A DNA stretch of 64,000 nt. Origin: Paenibacillus endoradicis. GTDB taxonomy: Bacteria > Bacillota > Bacilli > Paenibacillales > Paenibacillaceae. The stretch is taken from the NCBI RefSeq assembly GCF_024721975.1, contig NZ_JANQBB010000004.1, forward strand, positions 434,001 to 498,000. Direction: 5' to 3'. A model generated the notes under the pieces. That model worked only from the letters and a program-made list of their open reading frames with translations, did not search any database and was not told where the DNA came from. The position numbers and the translations under genes are program-made. Positions 55,592 to 64,000 of this stretch are shown piece by piece (the stretch's first letter is position 1; every line of letters begins with the position of its first letter).

Positions 55592-55626
55592 GGCGCATGA
55601 TTACGAATCGTAGTCATGCGCCTTTT
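55592..55626 (+). terminator. Attenuator terminator
   Basis: ggcgcatga (55592-55600) with tcatgcgcc (55614-55622), extended by ttac/gtag; T4. Competes with the antiterminator pairing 55549-55562/55592-55606. Confidence 0.75.
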
Positions 55627-55648
55627 CATTAGCATATACGTAAGCGAT

Positions 55649-55721
55649 GTTATTGCCATTATGGAATAACTAACTTACGATGGTGAAAAAGCATGCCTAC
55701 GAACAATAGGCATGCTTTTTT
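55649..55721 (+). terminator. Second hairpin and strong terminator in the ABC leader
   Basis: A hairpin cgtaag...cttacg (about 55649-55679) with inner gttatt/aataac, then a 14-bp perfect stem aaaaagcatgccta (55686-55699) with 55707-55720 and T6, 48 bp before the ABC start. Confidence 0.75.
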
Positions 55722-55768
55722 GTGCCTATACAGCAATAAAACTGCATACGAGGGGTTGTATATACACG

Positions 55769-57514
55769 ATGTTAAGTGTACTAAAAAAACTAAGATGGTT
55801 TTTCAAATTAGAATGGAAACGATATACGCTCGCAATTGGGCTGTTATTTCTAACGGGGATACTTGATTTAATCCCACCATGGTTAATTGGTAAAGTAATC
55901 GATGGTATTCAGCAACAATTGTTTTCTAGTCGAGAGTTCCAACTCATGATTGTGTTCTGGGTTGTAATTACTGCTGTAAGCTATGCAATTACGTATGTTT
56001 GGTTTAACAAATTATTCGGTGCCTCTTTCGTACTAGAGCGAATTCTTAGAACGAAGCTCATGGGACATTTCTTGCGAATGAAACCGACATTTTATGAACG
56101 TAACCGTACTGGCGATCTGATGGCAAGAGCAACGAATGATCTAGGTGCGGTGTCGAACACAGCGGGCTTTGGAATATTAACGTTGTTTGATTCAACTATT
56201 TTTATGATTTGTATTGTAGCTGTAATGAGTATCATGATTAGTTGGAAATTAACGTTAGCGGCACTATTACCTCTTCCGCTCATTGCTGTTGTATTGTCGA
56301 TATTCGGTAAAATTATTCACCAGCGCTTTATGGCTGCACAGGATTCTTTCGGTGAATTGAATGATGATGTGTTAGAAGCGGTCTCAGGTGTGCGTGTCAT
56401 CCGTGCATTTGTCCAAGAAGAAGCAAGCAAAGAGAAGTTCCATAAAAAAACTTTAGAAGTATTACAACGTAATTTGGCAGTCGTGAAAATTGAAGCTTTG
56501 TTTGAACCAACGATGAAAATATTGGTTGGACTTAGTTATTTAATTGGTGTTGGATATGGTGCTTATCTCGTATTCAATAGTGAATTGACGCTAGGTGAGC
56601 TAATTACGTTCAATATGTTTCTAGGTATGCTGATCTGGCCAATGATCGCGATGGGCGAACTAATTAACATTATGCAGCGTGGCAATGCCTCACTAGACCG
56701 TGTATCCGAAACGTTAGATTATAAAGCAGATGTTGAAAATAAGGAGCAAACAGCAGAGAATCATGTTCCTTCGAAAGTACAATTCCAAGATTATCAATTC
56801 CAATATCCAACGTCTGAGAAGATTAATCTTAGTCAGTTAAATATCTCAATTAATCAAGGGCAAACATTAGGTATTGTCGGTAAGACTGGTAGTGGTAAAA
56901 CAACAATTTTGAAACAACTACTAAGAGAATATCCGATGGGTTCCGGTCAGGTGAAGCTAGGGAATCATCGATTAGATGATCTATCGCTTGAAGATGCACT
57001 AGGATATATGGGATATGTGCCGCAGCAGCCTGTTCTATTCTCACGATCCATTCGTGATAATATTTTATTTGGCGATGAACATGCATCAGAAGCTCAGCTT
57101 CAGCAAGCGTTAGAGAGAGCTTCATTTGCGAAAGATATTCATTTCTTACCTGATGGTCTAGATACGATGGTTGGAGAGCGTGGTGTTGCGTTATCTGGTG
57201 GGCAGAAGCAACGTGTAAGTATCGCACGTGCGCTGATTGCTAATCCAGAAATTCTTATGCTTGATGATGCATTATCTGCCGTCGATGCGAAGACTGAGAT
57301 GGAAATTATTGATGGCATCAAGCTTGAACGTCAACAGAAAACAACGATCATTACGACGCATCGTCTATCGGCGGTTCAACATGCCGATTGGATTATTGTA
57401 TTAGATGAAGGTGCAGTGATTGAACAGGGAACACATGATCAGTTATTAGCACGTGAAGGCTGGTACAAGGAACAATATGATCGCCAACAAATTGAACTAG
57501 AGCTAAGCTCGTAG
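55769..57514 (+). CDS. bmrC: BmrC-like multidrug ABC exporter half (degenerate site)
   Basis: 581 residues from ATG 55769 (gaggggttg upstream); the in-frame extension to 55712 overlaps a terminator. Six-helix exporter domain, Walker A GKTGSGKTT, signature LSGGQKQR, Walker B ILMLDD with Asp500 in place of the catalytic Glu. That is the non-canonical site of heterodimeric exporters; Bacillus BmrC (YheI) has the same substitution at the same residue. Forms a heterodimer with the next gene product, 24 bp downstream. Expected to export antibiotics and dyes. Confidence 0.9.
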   Translation: MLSVLKKLRWFFKLEWKRYTLAIGLLFLTGILDLIPPWLIGKVIDGIQQQLFSSREFQLMIVFWVVITAVSYAITYVWFNKLFGASFVLERILRTKLMGHFLRMKPTFYERNRTGDLMARATNDLGAVSNTAGFGILTLFDSTIFMICIVAVMSIMISWKLTLAALLPLPLIAVVLSIFGKIIHQRFMAAQDSFGELNDDVLEAVSGVRVIRAFVQEEASKEKFHKKTLEVLQRNLAVVKIEALFEPTMKILVGLSYLIGVGYGAYLVFNSELTLGELITFNMFLGMLIWPMIAMGELINIMQRGNASLDRVSETLDYKADVENKEQTAENHVPSKVQFQDYQFQYPTSEKINLSQLNISINQGQTLGIVGKTGSGKTTILKQLLREYPMGSGQVKLGNHRLDDLSLEDALGYMGYVPQQPVLFSRSIRDNILFGDEHASEAQLQQALERASFAKDIHFLPDGLDTMVGERGVALSGGQKQRVSIARALIANPEILMLDDALSAVDAKTEMEIIDGIKLERQQKTTIITTHRLSAVQHADWIIVLDEGAVIEQGTHDQLLAREGWYKEQYDRQQIELELSS

Positions 57515-57538
57515 CAGTCAGAGAGGTGAATTGGGTAG

Positions 57539-59539
57539 ATGGGTAACAATATAGAGCAGGAGACAATAGAGATGCAAGAAACTAGCAAATCAAACTCGAC
57601 AGGTAAGCGATTATTTCAATACGGAATGCTTTATAAAAATAATATTATTATTGCATTAGTATTTCTAATCATCGCGGTTAGTGCGGAAGTTGTTGGACCA
57701 ATTATTGCTAAAAATATGATAGATAATCATATTACAGGAATTAATCAAACTTGGTACTATGTAGATGAGGATACACCTCAGGCTGTCTCCTATAATAATA
57801 AATTTTTATTGCGTGGGGATCGAGTTACCGATGAAACAACGTATGGTACTATTACCTTTGAACAAAAGGGATTGAAGTTCTATTTATTAGAAGAAGGTGT
57901 ACCCGAAGACGAGAAGGTATTATTAACAAAAGAAGAAGTATATCAGTTTTATAAGTATGAGATTCCTTACATTCTTAAATTATCTGCATTCTATTTTGCA
58001 TTACTAATACTTTCAGCAATCTTTGTCTATTTCCAACGCATTATGTTACAAACAGCAGCGAATAAGATTGTTCAAAAACTACGTAATGACGTATATGCTC
58101 ATACACAGCGTTTACCTGTGAAGTATTATGATCATTTATCAGCAGGGCAAATCGTCTCGCGAGTAACGAATGATACCGAATCAATTCGCGAGTTATATGT
58201 CGGTGTAATTGCCAATTTCAGTACAGGATTTATTTATATTAGCGCTATTTATATTTCAATATTCGTTTTGAATCCGACACTTGGTCTTATAACATTACCA
58301 TTGATTCCAGCGTTATTAGCATGGATATATGTATATCGCAAATTCGCTGCGCGCTATAACCGCGTATTACGAGCAAAATTAAGTGAGATCAATGGTAACA
58401 TTAATGAATCGATTCAAGGGATGTCCATTATTCAAGCATTCCGTAAAGAGAAAGCAATGGGGCAGGAATTTGATGAGTTGAATCAGTATTATTTCAAATA
58501 TCAGAAAAAGATGCTTAGTTTAAATTCATTAACGTCCCATAACTTATTGAATGTATTCCGTAACATTATCTACATCGTCATTATTATTATGTTTTGGAAG
58601 GGTCAATTAGGGGCAGCAATTACTGTAGGTTTACTGTTTGCCTATATTGATTATTTGAATCGTATGTTCAATCCGATCGTCGGGATCGTCAATCAACTAT
58701 CTAATCTGGAAGTAGCAAGAGTATCCGCAGAGCGAGTATTCAAGCTAATGGATGAGCAAGGGATTGAAGTTGATAAGGAGAGAATGGCTCGTTATCGCGG
58801 TAATGTGAAGTTCAATCATGTTACATTCGCCTATAAGGATGAAGAATATGTATTGAAGGATATTGATTTTGAAGCAAAGCAAGGGGAGACGGTCGCTTTA
58901 GTCGGTCATACAGGATCGGGAAAAAGCTCCATATTGAATCTCTTATTCAGGTTCTATGATCTCGAGAAGGGACACATCTCAATTGATGGTGTAGATATCA
59001 AGCAATATTCCAAACAGCAAATACGTGAGCATATGGGCATTGTATTACAAGATCCATTCTTATTCACAGGTACGATAGCTACCAATGTAAGCTTGAACAA
59101 TCCGAACATTTCAAGAGAGAGTGTTGAGGAAGCATTGAAAGACGTTGGCGCGTATGAGATGTTTATGCAATTACCTCAGGGGATCGATACAGAAGTCGTT
59201 GAGAAAGGTAGTACGTTATCTGCTGGTCAAAGACAGCTGATCTCATTTGCAAGGGCGCTTGCGTATGATCCAGCTATACTCATTCTTGACGAAGCAACTG
59301 CTAGTATTGATACAGAGACTGAAGCTGTTATTCAAGCAGCTCTAGATGTATTAAAACGTGGTCGTACGACTTTCGTCATTGCACATCGCTTATCGACTAT
59401 TCGCGCTGCAGATCAAATTCTAGTGCTCGATCGTGGTGTAATTGTAGAGCGGGGTAATCATGACGTACTAATGGAAAAACAAGGAAAGTACTTCCTAATG
59501 TACCAGCTTCAAGCTGGCGGAGTTGCTGTAACGATATAA
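57539..59539 (+). CDS. bmrD: BmrD-like multidrug ABC exporter half (catalytic)
   Basis: 666 residues. An extra extracellular insert of about 65-70 residues between TM1 and TM2 (about 70-138, NQTWYYVDEDTPQAV ... EKVLLTKEE), a diagnostic trait of BmrD/YheH. Walker A GHTGSGKSS, signature LSAGQRQ, canonical Walker B ILILDEATASID. RBS gagaggtg. Partner of the degenerate subunit upstream; co-transcribed. Confidence 0.93.
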   Translation: MGNNIEQETIEMQETSKSNSTGKRLFQYGMLYKNNIIIALVFLIIAVSAEVVGPIIAKNMIDNHITGINQTWYYVDEDTPQAVSYNNKFLLRGDRVTDETTYGTITFEQKGLKFYLLEEGVPEDEKVLLTKEEVYQFYKYEIPYILKLSAFYFALLILSAIFVYFQRIMLQTAANKIVQKLRNDVYAHTQRLPVKYYDHLSAGQIVSRVTNDTESIRELYVGVIANFSTGFIYISAIYISIFVLNPTLGLITLPLIPALLAWIYVYRKFAARYNRVLRAKLSEINGNINESIQGMSIIQAFRKEKAMGQEFDELNQYYFKYQKKMLSLNSLTSHNLLNVFRNIIYIVIIIMFWKGQLGAAITVGLLFAYIDYLNRMFNPIVGIVNQLSNLEVARVSAERVFKLMDEQGIEVDKERMARYRGNVKFNHVTFAYKDEEYVLKDIDFEAKQGETVALVGHTGSGKSSILNLLFRFYDLEKGHISIDGVDIKQYSKQQIREHMGIVLQDPFLFTGTIATNVSLNNPNISRESVEEALKDVGAYEMFMQLPQGIDTEVVEKGSTLSAGQRQLISFARALAYDPAILILDEATASIDTETEAVIQAALDVLKRGRTTFVIAHRLSTIRAADQILVLDRGVIVERGNHDVLMEKQGKYFLMYQLQAGGVAVTI

Positions 59540-59564
59540 TCATCGTTACTTATAATAGAATTAG

Positions 59565-59607
59565 AAGATGCCGTATGTACAATTAACGTACATATGGCAT
59601 CTTTTGT
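59565..59607 (+). terminator. Rho-independent terminator of the ABC operon
   Basis: aagatgccgtatgtac (59565-59580) with 59588-59603, then tttg. Confidence 0.8.
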
Positions 59608-59741
59608 TATGACTAGCGAACATAAACCGACTTTGTAATATGGTATAGATATGCTACCATTATGTTGGCATGTTATTAGATACAATGTAGTCGTTATAGG
59701 TCATGTCATTAATAATTGTAAATAGTAAAGAGGGTTATGAG

Positions 59742-60791
59742 ATGAAGAACATTATGGTTGTATTTACAGGTGGAACCATTGGTAGTATGAAGCAAGGTAG
59801 TAGCATTGATGTTAATGATGCGGGTTCATATATGATTATCGATCTATTTCAGCAGCAGTATACATCATCGTCAACCTTTAACACGATGCAACCTTTGAAT
59901 ATTTTGAGTGAAAATCTAGTGGCAGATCAATGGATTAACTTGGCGGAGCAGCTACGTGCAATAGATTATTCAGCAATAGATGCCATTATATTAACACATG
60001 GCTCTGATACGCTGGCGTATTCTGCTGCGATGTTAAGTTATTTGCTCGGTGACATTCCAGTGCCCCTAATTCTAATTGCTAGTAATTATCATCTGAAAGA
60101 TGAACGTGCGAATGGCTTACGTAATTTCTATAATGCTGTTCGTTGGATTGAAGAGGGTGCAAGTCCCGGTGTGTTTGTCATCTATGAAAATAACCAAAAT
60201 GAAAGTATATTGTATCTAGGTTCAAGAATTATGCAATGTGAATCATTTACTGATCAATTCCGTAGTCCATACGATATCGTGCTAGGGCAATTAGAAGATG
60301 GAGTTGTTAAGACGACATCAGTTTCTAATAGGATAACAGTAAGCGATATTAGACCAGCAGCTCATCCGTATCTCGATCAAATACAACAACTAGATAAGCT
60401 AGTCACCGATATTCTATATGTGAAGCCATATCCTGGATTGAACTATGAGCTTTATTCATGGCCATCTAACCGTCGTCCTACTGCGATACTTCATGATCTA
60501 TATCATTCAGGTACAGCATGTGCGCTAACAGAAGGTCCATACTCATTACCTCAATTTATTGCCCGTTGTAAGGAAGACAACATTGCTGTCTATCTATGCC
60601 CTGTGAAGTCTGCAGAGGAAGCACAGTATGCATCTACAGCAACTCTTATTGAAGCGGGAGCTGTCTTGCTTGAGAAGATAGGGATGGAAGCTGCCCTTAC
60701 GAAGCTTATCATTGCATATTCTTTATTCCGTTCAGAACAAGAAGTTAAAGACTTCATGCTGCAAGAGCAATTATATTTTGAGCGTCATTAA
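59742..60791 (+). CDS. Asparaginase/glutaminase family protein
   Basis: 349 residues; ATG 59742 with agaggg 7 bp upstream. Type-I asparaginase motifs: VVFTGGTIGS (nucleophilic Thr12) and ILTHGSDTLAYSAAML (Thr85, Asp89). No signal peptide, so cytoplasmic. Hydrolyses Asn (or Gln) to the acid and ammonia. The C-terminal domain resembles the general fold but is divergent, and a non-asparagine substrate is possible. Monocistronic. Confidence 0.88.
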   Translation: MKNIMVVFTGGTIGSMKQGSSIDVNDAGSYMIIDLFQQQYTSSSTFNTMQPLNILSENLVADQWINLAEQLRAIDYSAIDAIILTHGSDTLAYSAAMLSYLLGDIPVPLILIASNYHLKDERANGLRNFYNAVRWIEEGASPGVFVIYENNQNESILYLGSRIMQCESFTDQFRSPYDIVLGQLEDGVVKTTSVSNRITVSDIRPAAHPYLDQIQQLDKLVTDILYVKPYPGLNYELYSWPSNRRPTAILHDLYHSGTACALTEGPYSLPQFIARCKEDNIAVYLCPVKSAEEAQYASTATLIEAGAVLLEKIGMEAALTKLIIAYSLFRSEQEVKDFMLQEQLYFERH

Positions 60792-60829
60792 GAGGCGAAG
60801 TATGTAATAATACGTTGTCGCTAACAAAT

Positions 60830-60872
60830 AAGGCATACCGAGCAAAGTTAGAAACTTTGCTCGGTATGCCTT
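60830..60872. terminator. Bidirectional terminator
   Basis: 20-bp perfect stem (60830-60849 with 60853-60872), three-base loop, between the convergent asparaginase and ltaS genes. Confidence 0.8.
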
Positions 60873-60892
60873 TAAATATGTTGCTCACTTAA

Positions 60893-62767
60893 TTATTTTT
60901 CATCTTCAACAGCAGACTTTTTCAATGGTAAGCTATTTACAAAACTATCGGAAAGTTGCAATAGATCAAGTGCACTTTGGAATTCTGTTTCTGTTGCTTG
61001 ACCATTTTCTACACTATCACCAGATAAGGAATAATGACGGCCATCGTCGTAACCACTACCAGATAAGAATAGTTCCTCACTTGTTAGGAAGGAGCCGGTA
61101 GGTAAATAATAACGTTGTGGAAGAATATTTTCAGTTTGATTGAAAATATCTTGACCAAAATGAATTTGTGAATCTACGCTAATACCAAGTAAGTTGGCGA
61201 TAGTAGGCAATACATCTACTTGACCACCAATTTGTGATAATGTTTGACCATCGGATACACCTTCATTAATGATAACTAAAGGAACATTGATCATATCTGT
61301 GTATGCATACTCACGTCCATAAATTTCGTTCATAAGATCACGTTCATGACTATCAAGGGAATAGATTGGCAAGCCAAGATGATCACCGTACATAACGATC
61401 AAGCTGTCATCCCAAATTCCTTTATCTTTCAAGTCTTGAATAAATAATCCTAGTGCATGGTCAGCGTAGTTTTGAGCCACAATATAATCACCAACTAATG
61501 TGTTTTCAAAACGTTCTGGTAATGTAATCAATTGTTTATCTTCAGGTAAAGTATATGGATGATGAGCAGTCATCGAAATAATTTGTGAATAGAATGGATT
61601 TTCTGCAGCATCCATTTCGACTAGCTTATCCAATGTTTTACGATAGAGTACATTATCAGAAGCACCAAAGAATACGGTATCTTCATCTCCGAAATATTTA
61701 TGATCATAATAATGGTTGAAACCTAGTGATTCATATAACTCACCACGGTTCCAAAACTCAACTACGTTTGTATGGAAAGTCGCAGTATCATAATTATGTT
61801 CCTCTAACAACTTAGGTAAACTCGGCAATTCACGGTCAGCATACATTTGTGTTGCCGCTCCGCGAGAAGGAATATAAAGTGAAGAGTTCACTACATATTC
61901 GGCATCCGATGTATTCCCTTGCCCTACTTGCTGATAGAACTTATTGAAGTAATAGTTTTCTTTCACTAATTTATTGAAATTAGGTGTAATCTCTTGACCA
62001 TCAATATTCAAATTAACTAAGAAGTTCTGGAATGACTCCATTTGAAGAATAATGAGGTTTTTACCTTCAGCAGTACCATATAACAAAGGCTCAGCTACAG
62101 GATTAACATTTTTGATCTTATTAATAGCCTCTTGTGTAATATGTTCCGGTTCAACATACTCTGTTGTTTTACTGGAAAGAATCATGTAGGCTTCGTAGTT
62201 TAATATCCCCATTTGTTCAGCCTTTACAAGTTCATTCATACTTGCACGGTTTGGCACAACATTGAACAGACAAATAACTAATGAAACGACAAGAAGTGGT
62301 AAAGCGATTTTTCTGCTACCTGGCTTATTAATTTTTTCCTTCCAGGTAGGGACACTTTTCTTCTTAAACACGAAATAAGCCAAAATAACGACATCAACAT
62401 AGATGAATAGGAAGTAAGGGTCCATTAGTGAAAATACACTGTTTTTCACAGCCGTAACTTGGTTAACTTGTGCTAATGCAAAGTAGGTTACAATAACACC
62501 GTAGTACTTATAGTACATAATAACGGCGAATAGAATAGAAGTCATTAGTAAGTCTGCTATCCAGTAATAAAGCAATTTTCGTTTCTTTGCGAAGCATTCG
62601 ATTAGACAGAAAACAATGAGTACAAATGGTAATTCTCTTAGTAGAAGGGTCCAAGATACGCCCCCTTCAAAAACAACCATCCAAGCTAATGCACTTTTTA
62701 GTAGCATAATGAAAGAAAAGAAAAATATAGGGCGCGTACTAAAAAGAAATTTATTATCGTTTAACAC
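60893..62767 (-). CDS. Lipoteichoic acid synthase family protein (LtaS-type)
   Basis: 624 residues, GTG start with agg about 6 bp upstream. Five N-terminal membrane helices (to about residue 175), then the extracellular sulfatase-like domain: metal Glu244 (LQMESFQNFL), catalytic Thr286 (GQGNTSDAEY), and metal ligands in TFHTNVVEFWNRG, YGDHLG and DMINVPLVI. Polymerises glycerol-phosphate from phosphatidylglycerol on a glycolipid. Processing site between helices and domain not visible. A decayed relative lies upstream (62830-63036). Confidence 0.93.
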   Translation of the reverse strand: MLNDNKFLFSTRPIFFFSFIMLLKSALAWMVVFEGGVSWTLLLRELPFVLIVFCLIECFAKKRKLLYYWIADLLMTSILFAVIMYYKYYGVIVTYFALAQVNQVTAVKNSVFSLMDPYFLFIYVDVVILAYFVFKKKSVPTWKEKINKPGSRKIALPLLVVSLVICLFNVVPNRASMNELVKAEQMGILNYEAYMILSSKTTEYVEPEHITQEAINKIKNVNPVAEPLLYGTAEGKNLIILQMESFQNFLVNLNIDGQEITPNFNKLVKENYYFNKFYQQVGQGNTSDAEYVVNSSLYIPSRGAATQMYADRELPSLPKLLEEHNYDTATFHTNVVEFWNRGELYESLGFNHYYDHKYFGDEDTVFFGASDNVLYRKTLDKLVEMDAAENPFYSQIISMTAHHPYTLPEDKQLITLPERFENTLVGDYIVAQNYADHALGLFIQDLKDKGIWDDSLIVMYGDHLGLPIYSLDSHERDLMNEIYGREYAYTDMINVPLVIINEGVSDGQTLSQIGGQVDVLPTIANLLGISVDSQIHFGQDIFNQTENILPQRYYLPTGSFLTSEELFLSGSGYDDGRHYSLSGDSVENGQATETEFQSALDLLQLSDSFVNSLPLKKSAVEDEK

Positions 62768-62829
62768 AATTCATCCTACCTTTCGTATAACATATCTACA
62801 TTTATGTGAAGTTAATGGTGTGTTAGAAC

Positions 62830-63036
62830 TTATGAATAAGAAAGTTTGAGATCTATTCTCTTTTGGAAAGGAAATACTGCGAGAAGTATAATATCAATAA
62901 TGACGAGTGTGAAATAATAATCCAATAGTGAGAATATACTATTAGTTACAGTAAAAATGTGATTGAATTGAGCTAATTCAAAATATGATACAATACCTTT
63001 AATAATAGATATTGGTGGTACATCATATAATTGTCC
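62830..63036 (-). pseudogene. Decayed ltaS-like fragment
   Basis: Minus-strand frame with no start codon: it reads GIVSYFELAQFNHIFTVTN followed by SIFSLLDYYFTLVIIDIILL, closely matching residues 90-131 of the intact LtaS (GVIVTYFALAQVNQVTAVKN, SVFSLMDPYFLFIYVDVVIL). Stops bound it on both sides (TAA at 62830-62832 and TAA at 63037-63039), and the rest of the gene is missing. A relic of a second ltaS copy. Confidence 0.75.
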
Positions 63037-63464
63037 TTAACAGATAGCAATCCATTACTACTGAACACACAATTCAGTCTATCTCTCAAATCTCGTAAAC
63101 TCATATAGTTGAGATCGCAATATCTATCATACATAAAGAATCATAATATAACAGCAAGAAAATAATCCAAGTAAACTTTTATGAAGATATACAAAGATAC
63201 AAGTGAAAAAGTGATGTTCTATTTATACTTATTAGTAGATATGACCAAATCTTTCATCTTATTTGGATATATTCATCTGAACTTCATTGGTGGTATAATA
63301 CTTACTTATTATGCTTGTATGGCGTGACGTTGTCAAAAAACGAAAAACTAGCATTTCGCCAAATTACCAATGTATACGTCGTAATATGCGAAATAACTAT
63401 AATGAACCGTATGATATCATCGTTAATCGCGAGAAATCATGCATCTACACGAGGAGGCATTATT
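63037..63464. other. Gap without a gene
   Basis: A+T-rich, no ORF with RBS. A possible -10 TATAAT at 63294-63299 (weak -35) could serve the carboxypeptidase gene; it is the only recognisable element. Confidence 0.4.
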
Positions 63465-64000
63465 TTGAAAATTTTTAAATTACTACTATTTCTAGTTACA
63501 TGTGCTGCAATGATATCCATTGTAGTATTTCTTGTGTCTGATAAAGATGCAAAAACTAATGATCCAGTCAAAGGAACGGGGCAAGAGGATAACATATCCA
63601 ATAATGACCCCTCTACTAATAACGGAGAAGACGATAATAATGTTTCAGGTAATAACGGAAATGTTGATGCTAATGGTAATGAGCAAGAAGAACCGACACC
63701 ATCGCCGACAGCAACACCAAAACCAACAGTAAGTCCAACACCGACACCAAGTCCAACTCCTACTGAAAAACCAACTGGTAAAGTAGACACTGATGCTGAA
63801 AGTGTAGCTGTAATGGTCAACCCAAATTATAAGCTGCCTGAAGATTATTCGCCGAAAGATCTTGTGTACCCAGATGTAAGATTCACATTTGATGATAAGA
63901 TAGATAAGCGTAAGATGCGTCAAGCAGCAGCTACTGCACTAGAAGAAATGTTTGAAGCTGCTGAAGTTGATGGTATTTATTTGGCAGGAGTATCTGCTTA
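63465..64000 (+). CDS. VanY-type D-alanyl-D-alanine carboxypeptidase, partial at window end
   Basis: Starts with TTG at 63465, gaggagg 7 bp upstream, and stays open for 178 codons to the window edge. N-terminal membrane anchor (residues 2-24), an Asn/Asp-rich then Pro/Thr-rich linker (about 30-105, TPSPTATPKPTVSPTPTP), then VNPNYKLPEDYSPKDLVYPDVRF and RQAAATALEEMFEAA, the opening of VanY/DacB peptidase domains (LVNKDNPLPEDY-like). The zinc-binding motifs lie beyond the window. Likely trims peptidoglycan stem peptides at the wall. Confidence 0.85.
   Translation, partial: MKIFKLLLFLVTCAAMISIVVFLVSDKDAKTNDPVKGTGQEDNISNNDPSTNNGEDDNNVSGNNGNVDANGNEQEEPTPSPTATPKPTVSPTPTPSPTPTEKPTGKVDTDAESVAVMVNPNYKLPEDYSPKDLVYPDVRFTFDDKIDKRKMRQAAATALEEMFEAAEVDGIYLAGVSA

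Noticed and set aside
56850..57227. Antisense ORF of 125 codons in the bmrC-like gene
   Set aside because: Covers the Walker A to Walker B coding region of the real gene; no own signals.
63437..63820. Antisense Gly/Val-repeat ORF at the window end
   Set aside because: Its repeats are the reverse strand of the Pro/Thr linker of the carboxypeptidase, which has an RBS and family motifs.

Overview
The window is chromosomal DNA of a low-G+C, Gram-positive Bacillales bacterium, most likely a Paenibacillus-like member of the Paenibacillaceae. The signs are strong GGAGG ribosome binding sites with frequent TTG/GTG starts, a T-box leader, a catabolite (cre) box, LplA/LplB/YtcP and YesN/YesM type sugar-uptake systems, an LtaS-type lipoteichoic acid synthase, and homologues of Bacillus MhqR/MhqD and BmrC/BmrD. 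I see no rRNA, tRNA, prophage, insertion sequence or CRISPR array.

Layout. 1-6.1 kb: a LacI regulator, an oligosaccharide ABC importer and a GH30 glycosidase, with two near-identical 16-bp operators. 6.2-20.7 kb: mostly single housekeeping or accessory genes (EEP nuclease/phosphatase, zinc-ribbon membrane protein, greA, lipoprotein, DMT exporter with divergent LysR, PfoR-like membrane protein, luciferase-like oxidoreductase, ABC exporter fused to a cyclic-nucleotide-binding domain, Dabb protein, chemoreceptor, GNAT). 20.9-29.8 kb: a second sugar locus (SBP, two permeases, GH42 beta-galactosidase on the minus strand; YesN/YesM two-component pair divergent). 29.9-32.1 kb: agmatine-to-putrescine genes aguA and aguB around a structured intergenic element. 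32.2-37.5 kb: a third sugar locus (AraC regulator divergent from a GH2 glycosidase and a GPH symporter, with a cre box). 37.6-39.4 kb: a quinone-reductase/MarR/DoxX group. 39.6-43.3 kb: an HNH protein, then a Fur-box-controlled iron/heme locus (FecCD permease, ATPase fused to a HugZ-like domain, DinB-fold protein). 43.5-47.1 kb: a small coiled-coil protein, an ECF sigma/anti-sigma pair and an RlmN-family methylase. 47.2-51.8 kb: trpS with a Trp T-box, mhqR-mhqD, a thioredoxin-reductase-like flavoprotein and a beta-carbonic anhydrase. 52-55.2 kb: a CHASE4-like/PAS histidine kinase and YceI. 55.4-59.5 kb: a leader-peptide attenuator followed by a BmrCD-type multidrug ABC pair. 59.7-64 kb: asparaginase, ltaS, a decayed ltaS fragment and the start of a VanY-type carboxypeptidase.

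How it works together: three independently regulated glycan-use loci indicate a plant-polysaccharide or oligosaccharide lifestyle. Electrophile/quinone stress (two MarR systems), drug export (attenuator-controlled) and iron/heme acquisition are the other themes. The most notable items are the antibiotic-attenuator-like leader at 55.4-55.8 kb with a visible antiterminator pairing, the ATPase-HugZ fusion joined exactly at an A8 homopolymer whose other two frames stop at once, the ABC exporter-CNB fusion, the 64-bp tandem repeats plus 46-bp palindrome inside the GH42 operon, and the ltaS relic.
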